NCBI RefSeq assembly: GCF_014898055.3
Contig: NW_026555331.1
Coordinates: forward strand, 96,432,684 to 96,496,683
Length of the DNA stretch: 64,000 nucleotides
DNA from: Talpa occidentalis
Lineage: Eukaryota; Chordata; Mammalia; Eulipotyphla; Talpidae
Direction: 5' to 3'
Shown here: in pieces, positions 23,499 to 35,006 of the stretch
How positions within the stretch are numbered: the stretch's first letter is position 1
Layout of the letters: each line of letters starts with the position of its first letter
Notes under the pieces: generated by a model
The model's database searches: none
What the model saw: only the letters and a program-made list of their open reading frames with translations
Told to the model about the DNA's origin: nothing
Made by a program: the position numbers and the translations under genes

Positions 23499-24000
23499 AA
23501 AAGGCAAACCATCATGACCAATTTGGGTTTATCCAGGCACAGAAGGTTGACACTATACAGGAAAATCAATGACTGGATACATTAACTGGTTATGCTAGCT
23601 AAATCAGCATCCTTCCAAGGGAAGCAGAAAAAGCCCTAAATAAAATTTAGTAGCATCTATGATTTTAAAAAATTGTAGATCACTAGGAATAGAAAGGAAT
23701 AGGGTAGAGTGTTTCTTTAAAAGCCTGTGGTCAGTATGGTCTCCATGGCAAAATGTGAAAGCATTCCTTTTATAAGAGCACAAAACAAGAATGCCTGCTG
23801 CATTCCAAGGAACTAGCAACTGCGCAGGATTTATTCATGTTGCACAGGACTTCTACACAATTTGCAGTTGGGCAATGGGTAAAAAATAGGAGGGCAAGGG
23901 ATAAAGATTCTAATACTAAAATACTTACTCAGAGATGTAAATAACAATTGAAAATTTTTCTGATGACATGCAAATACTGCATGTATAAAAATGACAATTT

Positions 24001-25212
24001 CCTCCCAAGAATCTCGCAGTGCAAAAGTGAAACTTTAGTTTATTGTGCAAGATTAGGCAATGAGCTATTTCTGATGAGATAACAGTTTGAACTTTTTGGA
24101 ATTAGACTGACTTCATTTTCTGAAAACAGTGAAAGAAATCTACAGCAGAACACTGAGAAAAAGAAGATGTGTCTGTGTGTGGTCAGTGCCTCCTCATCTT
24201 TTATGGAAAAACAGCATAAACACATTAAAATATTGTATTTCCTATTTTATAATATATTTAAAGGGATCTTGAAATCAAATGTAAACACACTGGTTAAATC
24301 TAAGAAAATTAAAAGACTAGTTATTCTGTTTTGTTATGTTATATTCCACTGCCTTCTAAGCCTCAGAAGTAACAGAAACATTGGGCTTTTGTTTCTTTTT
24401 TAAAGGAAAGGCAATGTAAAGATTGATTGAATGAGTAAAGAAAAGTAAACAACTATTTTTCTTCATTGTATTTAACCCCTTGGAAAGCATATCATAAATG
24501 CTGGAGACCGTATCACATTCAGTTGGTTCAATCACCACATTTTGAGGACAGATGATACTTTCAAGCCCAGTGCTGGGATCTGGGAATATCCAGGAGGGAT
24601 TGAGTTAATGGAAAGTGGCCACTAAAAAGGAGTTTTAAAGACATCTGAGCACAGATCAAGAGATATTGGAAAACACTGTAAGTAAAAAGTCTAACACCGA
24701 AAAGAATTTTCAGTTGCTATTGATATGATAAACCTAAGCCTGATTTCTGATAAAGAGAAATGGAAAGGAAAACAATCACATTATGATACAAATTAATTTG
24801 ATGAAATAATAAGTATGACTAATTTGAAGTAGGAAAACATACCTATATTCACTTGGTCCTTCCGTGTATGTATGTCGAGTTTTCACGGAAGAACGCCTTT
24901 TGTAAAAAGCTGAATGTTTCCTTTTGTGATTATTTTTCAAGCTCAGCTACACATATTGGTGATTTGCATCTGAGCTTAGCAATACAGGCTCTAACCAAGG
25001 AGAGTTGTCATGTCTAAAGGATAATCAATGGCTAAGGAAACAATGAATGGCCACATCGGACATGCTGCAGTACCTAACAGAAAATCTGGGAAAGTTGGAA
25101 GACTTAATTGTGCTAAGTCTAACATAGTAGTAATAGTCAAAATGTATGGAACACTTACTAATTGCATGTCTGGCTCTATGCAAACATTTGAGATGGATAA
25201 TTCCATTTTAAT
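24001..25212. other. Unique DNA, no gene recognised
   Basis: No supported feature. Small frames (24167-24403, 25028-25216) carry no recognised domain. Confidence 0.45.
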
Positions 25213-25227
25213 CTGATGGTTTAGATT

Positions 25228-25502
25228 GTTTTTTAAGATTTATGTATTTATTTATTTATACAAGCACTGGGTACAGTCAGAAGCGCGGGAGGGTGAGTGA
25301 ATTCACCAGAGCAGAGCGGGGAGCAGAACAGGCCGACTGACGAAATACACTGCTGAGGGGAGCAGCAGGCGACAGGAGAGGTCTGCGCACCATGTGGGAC
25401 CCTCCTCTGGTGGCCAGGGAGCAGCTGGGGATCAAACTGGCGCTGTAGAGGTTGCAGGCAGCTTTGCAACCCAGCGCTCAACCGCTGCACCACTGTGGAG
25501 GC
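25228..25502 (-). mobile_element. tRNA-derived SINE, subfamily a, minus strand
   Basis: Perfect 15-bp TSD CTGATGGTTTAGATT at 25213-25227 and 25503-25517. The minus-strand 5' end lies at 25502 and the tail at 25228. It forms an inverted pair with the plus-strand SINE at 25920. Confidence 0.95.
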
Positions 25503-25517
25503 CTGATGGTTTAGATT

Positions 25518-25919
25518 TTAAAGTGCAAATACCTATTCATAAATTCTGGTCAAATTATTATTGCTTTCTAGCCGTTGGTCATTCCAAGATCGAGATACGC
25601 AAACACTTTAGTCTAAAGGTAGAACAGTAACAAATGAGAATGTTACAAAAGTCCACTTATGCCTATTTCATCCCCAAACTCCCTGTGAGTGGTCAGGGTG
25701 AAGTCAGGGTCCCATATTTCTCCTTGCTTCTCTGAAGTCTTCTGTATGAATTAAGAATCAAAAAGTCTCTTCAAGTAAACTATGATACTTTCTCAGAATG
25801 GAACTTTAGTAACTTTAGCAATGGAACATTTATAACCAAAACAAAATACATAAAGACAGGGTTTCATACCAATATGAATATTAATTGAAATCAACTTTCT
25901 AAAAAAAAACAATAACGTT
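25518..25919. other. Unique spacer between inverted SINEs
   Basis: About 400 bp of AT-rich DNA with no gene or repeat recognised. Confidence 0.5.
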
Positions 25920-26193
25920 GGGCCTCCCTTGGTGGCAAAGCAGTTGAGCGCTGGGCTGTGAAGCTGCCCGCAGCCTCTGCAGCGCCGGTTCGATCCCCGG
26001 CTGCTCCCCGGCCTCTGGAGGAGGGTCCCACATGGCGCGCAGACCTCTCCTGCCGCCTGCTGCTCCCCTCAGCAGTGTACTTCAGTCCTTCTTCCTGCTC
26101 TGCTCCCCACTCTGGCTCTGGTGGATTCTCTCACCCTCCCACACCTCTGGCCTGAACCCCAGTGCTTGTATAAATAAATCTTAAAAAAAAAAA
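25920..26193 (+). mobile_element. tRNA-derived SINE, a/b intermediate
   Basis: Head resembles subfamily a (GTTGAGCGCTGGGCTGTGAAGCTGCCCGCAGCC) while the 3' end reads CACCTCTGGCCTGAACCCCAGTGCTTG, typical of subfamilies b/c rather than CTTCTGACTGTACCC. B box GGTTCGATCCCC is intact. No convincing TSD: AACGTTG precedes it and GCAGGTTTTG follows. It could be a mosaic, or a copy whose flank has been rearranged. Confidence 0.88.
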
Positions 26194-26384
26194 GCAGGTT
26201 TTGTTTTGAAGTTTTTCTAGTCTTATTTAAGTAAAAGTCTACACAATTATGTGTAACCAAGAGCAGTCAATATTTATAATAGCAAAAAATGGAAACAATC
26301 TAATTTTCCAATAGTGGAACAATCGGTAATTCTCTTTTAGTCTAGAGTAGTAAGTAGCTATTTAAAATAATGGTTTAAAGGAGA

Positions 26385-26572
26385 GTTTCTAAAGCTCAGC
26401 ATTATTAACATTTTGGACAACATAATTTGTGCTGTGGGTCAGACACTGTAGGATGTTTAGTAGCATCGCTAGCTTCTACCAGTAGATGACAAAACAAAAG
26501 TTGTTTTCAGACATTACCAAATGTTCTCTGGGGATGGAAACAGCCCCTTGTTGGGAATTACTATTACAGAGG
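26385..26572 (-). mobile_element. Ancient hAT-Charlie MITE (MER5A-like)
   Basis: The order CAGCATTATTAACATTTTGG, AGGATGTTTAGTAGCATCG, CTTCTACCAGTAGATGACA, CAGACATTACCAAATGTTCTCTGGGGA matches, as I recall it, the reverse complement of the MER5A non-autonomous DNA transposon. It is inactive. Ends are approximate. Confidence 0.65.
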
Positions 26573-26626
26573 AACATTTATGGTCATGGGAAAATGTCCA
26601 CAAAGATCTAAAAGATGGGAAGAGGC

Positions 26627-26973
26627 CATATCGGATGGTTTCACTTATAGCAGGAATATGGGGAACCCCATAAAACATCAGTGTAAAAAAATAATAACAG
26701 TACAAAACACAACAAAGCAAAAACAGACAATTATAAACCAGAGACATCCTGCAGGGGAGGAGGAGGGAGAGGGATCAGAGGGAGGGAGGGAAGAGCACAG
26801 GGGACTGAGGTAATGGTGCAGAGGTGCATTGGGGAAGGAAACTCTATGGGGACTACACCTGAGGGGGTGGGGGAAGTATTAAACAAATTAAACAAATACA
26901 GTATTAAACAAATACTGTTTAAAAATGAACAATGATGTAAAAATTTAAAAAAAAATTAAAAGATTAAAAAAAT
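26627..26973 (+). mobile_element. Young LINE-1 3'-end stub, second 3' UTR type
   Basis: 347-bp insertion with perfect 15-bp TSD AAGATGGGAAGAGGC (26612-26626 and 26974-26988). It begins at CATATCGGATGGTTTCACTTATAGC at the end of ORF2. The 3' UTR has GGGGAGGAGGAGGGAGAGGGATCAG and GGTGCATTGGGGAAGG, shared with 47905-49603 but not with 2471 or 23235. A local triplication around AAACAAATACAGTATT (26880-26920) is private to this copy. Confidence 0.95.
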
Positions 26974-26988
26974 AAGATGGGAAGAGGC

Positions 26989-28125
26989 TACAAAGCAGTA
27001 AGACAAATAAGTTTCTCTCTCCTTATTTCCTTTCCTCCATCCTTTCTCTCTCTCTACATAGACCTTTTAAAAAAATAGGACTGGAAGGATAGTCACCAAA
27101 ATATTAATACAAAATATTTCTGGATGGTAATATTTAGGTCTGTCTTCTTTTGTATTATTTGGTATTACCCAGATTTTCTAAGTTGAAACTTGTTTTCCTC
27201 ATATCATAAGGAAGAAAATGAATAGTCTCTGCAAAAATCACTAACAGTGTCCTCATTCATATGAGAGTGTATCTGCTTCCAAAGCAAAGCAGAGTCAATG
27301 ACGTAGGACTACAATATAAATGATTGAAACGTTTTTCAAAAGGGGACTTCCCTTATCCACAATACAATGAGTCCTCCATGGCAAGGATTAACAAAGTTCT
27401 GCAGACGTGGAAAATAAGTCTTCCCTCTTATGCTCATCCTCCTCACCAAGCCAACTCATTGTTCTCACTTCCCAGTGTATTTGAAAATGTAGGATTCCAG
27501 CTGGTATTAGGTCCTAGACAATTTGGAACAAGTAAACAGAAAATGAGCTTTTCTGTGGTACTATTCTTAATAAATAAATACACTCTCCAGGGGGTGTTTG
27601 TATATGAATAATGTGGAAAGAAGATAAGCAGTAGTCACTTATGAAATATCTGGGCTGAAGATCACAGACATCATTTCATTTCCCCACACTACTAGTGCCT
27701 TTTGTATGCATATTCATGAAACACACAAAGACACACACACTCACATTTCTACAGAAACCCGTAGCTGGCATAAGGCTATTTGAAGGAGTATATCTTAATG
27801 AGAAAGGTCTAGACCCTGACTTGGAGAAGATCCTTGGCACCCCAATTATACCAGACAGGATCATGCCTCACCAATTTAATAGCACTTCAATGTGAAGTTT
27901 TTGGATTGGTGAAGGGGAGGAGGGTGTGTTACTAAGAAAGGGAAGAAGCAGCAGTGCACAGAGAGCACCATCAGGGACAACAAAACAGACTTCACCTACT
28001 TTGACATAAACTAGGTTGAGAGAGACTATTTAAATATAGAACTTCAAAAACATTTTCCACATGTCAGGTGTTAACTCCCAAATATCAACATTTTTACCAA
28101 AATCAGCTGTCATCAGCTCTGAGCT
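26989..28125. other. Unique DNA
   Basis: No gene recognised. A CT-rich run lies at about 27010-27060. Frames at 27324-27611 and 27695-27895 have no identifiable domain. Confidence 0.4.
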
Positions 28126-28805
28126 CCTGCAAAACCTAACGTGGAGAAAAGGTTACCCTTGTGCACTGTTGACAGCAATGTAAACTGGTGCAGCCACTGT
28201 GGAAAACAGTATAGTTTCCTCAAAAATTTAAAATAAGGCTATAACACAATCCAGAAATTCCACTTCTAAGTATTTATCCAGAAGACCTGAAAGCACTGTT
28301 TCCAAGAGAGCTCTGAGCCCCTAAGTTCATTGCAGCATTATTCACAGTGGCCACAACATGGAAGCAAGCTAAATATCTACCAGCAGACTAATGGATAAAG
28401 AATATGTGCTATCTTACATACAATGTATTGTTATTCAGCCTTTAAAAAAGAAGAAAAGCCTGCTGTTTGTGACAACATAGAGATTCTAGAGGATATTATG
28501 ATTAGTGACATAAACCAGGCACAGAGACAGTTACTGCATGATACCACTTATATGATATCTGAATAGTCAAACTCGTAGAAGCAGAGTGTGGAATGTGGTT
28601 GTCAAGACTGAAGGGAGAAGAGACATGGGGAAGTGTAAGTCAAAGAGTACAAAGTTTTGGTTACATGCGATGAATAACCCCAAAGCTCTACTCTACAGTA
28701 CAGCACCTATAGTTACCAATATTGTATTGTACACTTAAACATTTACCAAAAGGGTAAATCTTATGTTAAATGTTACCATCAAAATAGTAACAACAATAAT
28801 AAAAG
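28126..28805 (+). mobile_element. Old LINE-1 ORF2 end and 3' UTR
   Basis: L1 order is readable: CCCTTGTGCACTGTTGACAGCAATGTAAACTGG (28157 on), CAGCCACTGTGGAAAACAGT, TAAGTATTTATCCAGAAGACC, GCAGCATTATTCACAGTGGCC, then the 3' UTR with GTTAAATGTTACCATCAAAATAG near 28765. Many substitutions and broken frames indicate an old copy. The 5' end is truncated or eroded near 28126. Confidence 0.85.
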
Positions 28806-31800
28806 GGTGTGGGAGAAACAAATACAGGATATTTAAAAAGCAAGACTATACATTTCTGATGTTGTTTTTTTTCCTTTTTACAGACAAGACTCTCTAGGTG
28901 TCTGTAACAGAAAATTATTTTTACTCATATTCCATATAATAGTAAAAGTCCTTTTTACTCATGATGACATATATGTGTACTTTAAGTTTTGTGTAATTTT
29001 TAGGAAACATGCTAGAAGACTATCACAACTACCGTTCCTCTTGGGTTTGGTAATCTTGAAGATTCCTCTATAATATTCTTAGGATGTCTTTGAGAGTCAC
29101 TGACTACTTATGGCTAGTTCTAAATAAAGCATCTAGGAAACTTTCTAGGAGTACTTACAGGCATAAGAAGGGGAAATTGTGTCCCTGAGTCTGTTAGAAC
29201 AAGGAGGGAATGTCTTATCTATGAGGATATGTGTGTGTCACAGGGATGAGAAAGTACAAATAGAGATGAAGGCAGAAAGTCTGAAACTAAGATTCAACAT
29301 GAAAAATAGACTTTCTCATAACACTGTTAGAAGTTAGGCCAAGTGATTCTCAGGGGAGCCAAATCATTTGTCAGTTGATTCTCAATGAATTTAGCATAAG
29401 GATGACCAGAAAGGATGAGCTCCCCTTCTGCCAAGAAAGACAAAATTCTGTCCCTGCTTAATTTGAAGAGTAAAATTAAACATTTATAAGATCTCAGTCC
29501 TATCTCATTCTGATATTTTCTTCTGGCCTGGATAACATGACCTTCTTGATAGCCCGATGAAGACTGGAGAAGAGTACAAGAGGAAGTCTAATGTTGCTCA
29601 CACTGAACAAAACATATTAACCAATGAAGAGAGAGGCTGGAGGATGGTATAAGAAAAAAAAAACTACTTTTAAGAGTTTTCTGCTCCTTTTTAATTTGTT
29701 CGGAGTCTTGTAAGCTACTGAAACTGCTAAAATCTATAGGGTTTGAGTGCCTTGGATCACAGCATACAAGATTTAAAAAAACACAAACTACACACAAACA
29801 TACACACCCACACACCAAAAAGGTGTAACCAAGAAAACCATGCAAATATCTAAACCATGGAATTCACTGTATGATTATATGTTGAAAAGCATGGCTATGG
29901 GATCAGAAAGCCATAAGCATGCCACTACTTTCTTCCCTTGCATATTCTCCTCATATTCTACTAGCATTCTCAGGACTGTTGCCATATAGAAAGTGATCTT
30001 AAAGTGAAATAAAGGATTAATGACAATGACTATGCAAATACCTAATCATGTGAAACTCTTTAAGATTCCCATTTTTCACTGGATGCAAACTTTCTTCATA
30101 GTCTCACAAATAACAGAAAAGAAAGTAGTGTTCTATAAACCAGCTGATCCAGAAACCAGGTCATCTCTGCCATCAAGTATTGATCCTTGCTGCATTTCCA
30201 TCAGGTACTACAGCATGTCTTCACAGTAATCCTTTGGTAACATGTTTCCCTGTCCCTGCCTTAGTAGAATAATACATTTTAAAAAATTCTTTATTTTTAG
30301 CTACCCTCTTTGCTGTGCTACAATTTGGTAATGATTTTTTTTTTCTCAGAACAACAACAAAAACCCTTTATTTCTATTATTTACATGATTTACAGTTTGT
30401 TTTTGGCATGACTCCCCACCCCCAGCACCAAACATCACTTCTTTGTTCTCATTCTCAGAATCACCTTCCCCACAAATCAAAAGTAGCTGTGTCGAGCTTT
30501 GCCCATCAATGAAGCTTCCATATTTCTGCCTAGATATGGTCCACAACCTATGTGTCTGCTTCAATGTGAAAAGAACTCTATTTATTAGAAAGTTTGAGAA
30601 ATTGGACAGGCTAATTAATTTTCTGAATGACCAGTTCTTTCTACTTCAAATCTATAAAAATACATATTTTCAAAATACACTGCTTTCCATCTACAATTGA
30701 AGATAACTAATTTTCCTAGGTTTCTAGAAATGGAAAGAATCTAGTGAAAATCTAAAAAGGTAGACATTGGGTTTTAAAAATTGACTTTTAATGTGCCCCT
30801 TCCTTTCTATCATTGTTGATAACTACTTTTATGAGAATTAAGTGAGATGTATATAAAGCTCCTTGTACAGAATATGAAACCAAATAGACAATACTTGTCA
30901 GTCTACAATTAACTTAGTTCATCTTTTGAATTTAACTGTAAATTCTTTTCCACCTTCTCTGTTTAGCTTTGAAAAGCAGCTTCATTAACGCACAGACTCT
31001 TATCTAGAGCAGGCTCAGGCTGTCTTCTATCTTATCCTCCATGTGGTTTCATTTTTGTTATGGAATCTTTTTAATGTAGATGTTGCTAGGCAATTTTTCT
31101 GGTTTGATTAATTTATTTCTAGTACAAACAAAAATATATCCAAATGGTTTGGTCTTCACTAATGTTGCTTTTCTTCCAAAATAAACATGTCCTACTTTTG
31201 TGTCAAAAAACTTATGATGTGGTTCCAGAACTTCACAGAAGTTTGAGAACTTCACCACTCATTGTTAGTATAAATACATGGAGGACAAGTAACAGTGAGT
31301 GATGAAGTACTTTAAAAAAAAAGAAAGACAGAAAAAAGAAAAAAGAAGATGACTCCAAATTAATTGGAAGAGAAAAATATATGAATTGCAAATTATAAGC
31401 AGGCAAGAAAGAGGTACAATTTCTTTTTGAAATTATTTTTCTATCTAAATAGTACATGGAAAATAAGAACCATAATCTTCAGGAGAAAACTTATATGCCA
31501 TGATGGGCAGAAGATGCAATCAGGTTACTAAAATTACCATTTTGATGAATAATCTCCTGAGGTTTGACAAAGCCTTATGATTTTGGACTAAAAGTGTGCA
31601 AAGGAAAGCACTACTGTATTAAATTACAAATATAAGAGGATAATAAAACTTTAAAATTCTAGGCTAAAAGTACTGGCTTTGGTATAGCTTTTAATATTTA
31701 ATTTTGAAGTGTTTTCTGATTTCCTGATCCCTGATATATGAGTTTATTTATGTAGGCTGTGTCAAGTTGCCAGATCATTGCTTTTGGTAGGGAGGGAACA

Positions 31801-33439
31801 CACAATTCAACAAAATAGGATTTTCTTTTACCCAAGGCTAATTTGGGGGTGGTTTCTATAAGATTCCACCCTATAATATAGCCACATTGAACTTACAGAG
31901 AACTTTATGGATTGTCTGAGGCTGCCAGAGTTACAATTTCAAAAATACCCACCATGCTGGGTAAAAGGGACACAGCAGAGTTATTAACACTGCTTTTGTT
32001 ATTAACAGGAGTGTGTGAGAGGGGAATTCAGTGAAAATGGCTGGCATCCAAATCCACAGAGAATCTGTTCTTCAGTTGAAGTTGTGGATTCTAATCAATG
32101 GTTTAGAGTGAGAGAGGTTGATGAATCTCACAGAAGAGTTTTTGAGATACTTTTATGACACAAAAAGCTTTTGAATGAGGAAATAGGGCTTCAAATGGGA
32201 TGACCTCTTTCAGATATTTTACTCATTTCCAGTAAGTCATCTTCAAAAATGAACAATGTTTCTAACTGAACAATAACAGCATTTCAACATACCCAAGGCA
32301 AACAGGGGGGCGAGGGGTGAGGGGGTGCTGGATTATGATGAAAGCCTGTACTATTATGACCTTTCTCATGACCATAATTGATGGATTTACCCCTGAAACA
32401 CTTTGAAAGGCTGTTGATATATTTAGAAATGTCCCTATGACTCATTATGTTCATAATTTGGCAATAAAGAGGAGACAGATTATTCCAGTGGCTATGAGGA
32501 CAACTCAGTACCCAAGGATGTGGTTCTTTCATGTAGAATCACCTTCCGTAGACTGTTCAGTTATCTTCCTTTTGAAATTCTGCAGTCTAGCATCAGATTT
32601 TCCTAAACCAAGCTCTATTTTAGAACAGAAAAAAATACAAAAATAGTCAAAATCAGAACAGCATCATATCCACCTGATATGATTAAAGTGAAAATGCTGA
32701 AAGTCTTATATGGAAAAGTATGTGCTTCTGATTTTATAAGATGTAGAAATATGGTATCATTCTTACTCTATCAACTAAGAAAGATTGGATAAGCCACAAT
32801 TCTTAGTTTTTCTTGACCCTAAAGAAATGAAGTCACAGGGTATCCAACTCCTCTAAAGCCTATAAGAAAAGACAGTGTCTTCAATGAGAGAGGGGACATA
32901 GCATGGGCTCACTGATGAGAATAGGAGAAATCCCAGACAGTCATTCAAGGGAATGAGACAAACTCAGTTAAAATTTTTCATGAATTCCTAACATCCAGGG
33001 TGGGCCAATATGAAAACGTAGCACCCCTGAAAATTGCTGATGCAAAGAGAATTTTTATCACCTTTGTCATTCTTCTCCAAGACTCCATGATTCTCCAACT
33101 AATAAAACAGAGAACACCTCTCCCCTAGGGTAGCAATAACCAAAGAAATAACAGCAGCTGCATGAATGGAGAGAAGTGAGGTTACTGGAGAGAACCTGTG
33201 TGTGTAGTACAGCTATACAAAGAAGGTCATATGCTGAGGGTCGAGTAGGGACATTAAAGAAAAAAGTAGTGGCAAATGAGACCTCATCCTAAATGCATAA
33301 GCAAATACTTTCAAATAGAGGTATTTGAAGTCAAGCATATAGTGAATGAATCCATAGCAACAAAAGAACCAAAATCAGTTTACTTTTTAAAAGTTGAACA
33401 CCACACCATAATAGCCTAACAGAAGAGGACCCATTTCCA
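28806..33439. other. 4.6 kb of mainly unique DNA, no gene recognised
   Basis: No young repeat and no exon that I can support. 29990-30090 (TTAAAGTGAAATAAAGG, CTCTTTAAGATTCCC) loosely resembles the 3' region of an ancient L2. A/T homopolymers are scattered. The many short frames have no recognised domains. The segment 33100-33440 may already belong to the eroded 5' part of the following L1. Confidence 0.4.
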
Positions 33440-33827
33440 AACACAAATACTGGTTACTTTACTCTCTACTGTTCTGTGCATGACACCAAATATTCAATGA
33501 AAACTTTTGAGACATACAAAAAATAAGGCCAAAATAACTACTCATGAGAGGAAAAGCAAATGACAAAATCAGATAGATTCAAAGACAGACTATATATTGA
33601 GTATATAAAATTTTAAATTACTATAATAAACATGTTAGAGGCTCCAGCAGAAATACTGAACTTCAGTAGAGATATAAAAACTGTAAGAAAGATTCAATTT
33701 CAATTTTAAATGCTCGAAACAAATAGAGAGAAACAGAATGAAGAATACTCTCAAGTGTCACTTTGACACGATGCAGCAGAATTAAAAAATCAGCAAACTT
33801 AAAAACAGGTCAAAAGAAGTTACCCAA

Positions 33828-34116
33828 GGGCCTTCCTGGTGGTGCAGCGGGTTGAGCACAGCACTGTGAAGCTGTCCACAGCCTCTGCAGCGCCAGTTCG
33901 ATTCCCAGCCTGCCAGGGAGATTCCCACATGGAGCACAGACCTCTCCTGTCTTGTCTGCTGCTCCCCTCAGCAGTGTATTTCCCAGTCTGCCTGTTCTGT
34001 TCCCTGCTTTGTCTCTGGTGAATTCTCTCACCCTCCCGCGCCTCTGGCCTGTACCCTAGTGCTTGTATAAATAAATAAAATCTTAAAAAAAAAAAAAAGA
34101 AACAGTGAAAAAAAAA
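33828..34116 (+). mobile_element. tRNA-derived SINE, subfamily b, with two-part tail
   Basis: TSD AAGTTACCCAA (33817-33827 and 34117-34127). Diagnostic head GTGCAGCGGGTTGAGCACAGC then ACTGTGAAGCTGTCCACAGCC; 3' end CCTCTGGCCTGTACCCTAGTGCTTG. The tail is poly(A), then GAAACAGTG, then a second A-run before the TSD. It interrupts the ORF1 region of the ancient L1. Confidence 0.95.
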
Positions 34117-34743
34117 AAGTTACCCAAAAATGAAAGAGTGAAGAAAACAGATGAGAACACCCAAGAACTATAAAACAATATGAAATAGTCTAACATACCA
34201 ATTGAAGTCCCAGAAGACGAGAATGGGACAAAGTTATTTTAACAGACGATGGTTAATCATTTTCTCAAAAGAACTAAGGACAGCAAATGCACAGACTCCC
34301 AGAAGCTCAGAAATTTCCAAGCAATACAAATAATTTTTAATAGATATAAAAGGTAATGAAAGTAAAAATAAACTCTTTAAAACAACCAGAGAAAAAGGTG
34401 CATTACATATAGAAATAAAAGGTAAAAATGACAATAGATTTATCATTCGAAAGTATGAGAGCAAGAAAACATACCCCAAAAAACCTGAAATTCAGAAGCC
34501 AAATCACAATAAAAATATACTTCAAAAATGGGGGGACATTAAAGACTTCTTGAGGCAAAGAAAGATAGAGAATTTGTTGGTAGTACACATGTATTATGGA
34601 ATGTAAAAGGAAGTTCTTCAGGAAGAAAGAATGTGAGACGGACACTTAGATTTATATGAAGAATTAAAGATCTCTGAAAATGATTAAAATGAAATTAAAC
34701 ATGAAATATTTTTTTATTTGTAAGGGCACTTAAAATTGACTTT

Positions 34744-35006
34744 TTTTTTTTTAAAGATTTATTTATTCATGTGTACAAGAACCAGGGTACAGGCCAGATG
34801 GGCGGGAGGGTTAGAGGATTCACCAGAGACAGAGCAGGGAACAGAATAGGCAGAGTGAGGGAAATACACTACTGAGGGGAGCAGCAGGCGAGACAGGAGA
34901 GGTCTGCTGTGCCATGTGGGAATCTCCCTGGCCAACCGGGAATCGAACCGGTGCTGCAGAGGCTGCAGACAGCTTCACAGTGCTGTGCTCAACCACCAGG
35001 AGGCCC
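34744..35006 (-). mobile_element. tRNA-derived SINE, subfamily b, minus strand
   Basis: TSD AAAATTGACTTT (34732-34743 and 35007-35018). The minus-strand head reads GGCCTCCTGGTGGTTGAGCAC then GCACTGTGAAGCTGTCTGCAG, and the B-box region is CCGGTTCGATTCCC. Only 627 bp from the plus-strand copy at 33828, making an inverted pair. Confidence 0.95.

Larger units (their letters stand above)
21240..24000 (+). mobile_element. Ancient LINE-1 (L1M/HAL1-type), 5' half into ORF2, with two nested insertions
   Basis: Phrases follow the order of old L1M elements: CAGATACTGGAATAATCTGACAC (21390), AGTGAGAAGGCCTAATCTCTGTGC with GAGTCCAGTAAT (21700), GAATCCCTAGAGCAAGATAAATAAAAA (21845), GATTAATCAAGAAAATTCAC (22760), GTTTATCCAGGCACAGAAGGTTGACACTATACAGGAAAATCAATG (23528 on, in separate phrases), TTTTTCTGATGACATGCAAATACTGCATGT (23955 on). 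It is cut by a SINE (22162-22461) and a young L1 (23235-23498). All frames are destroyed. The 3' boundary is uncertain. Confidence 0.7.
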
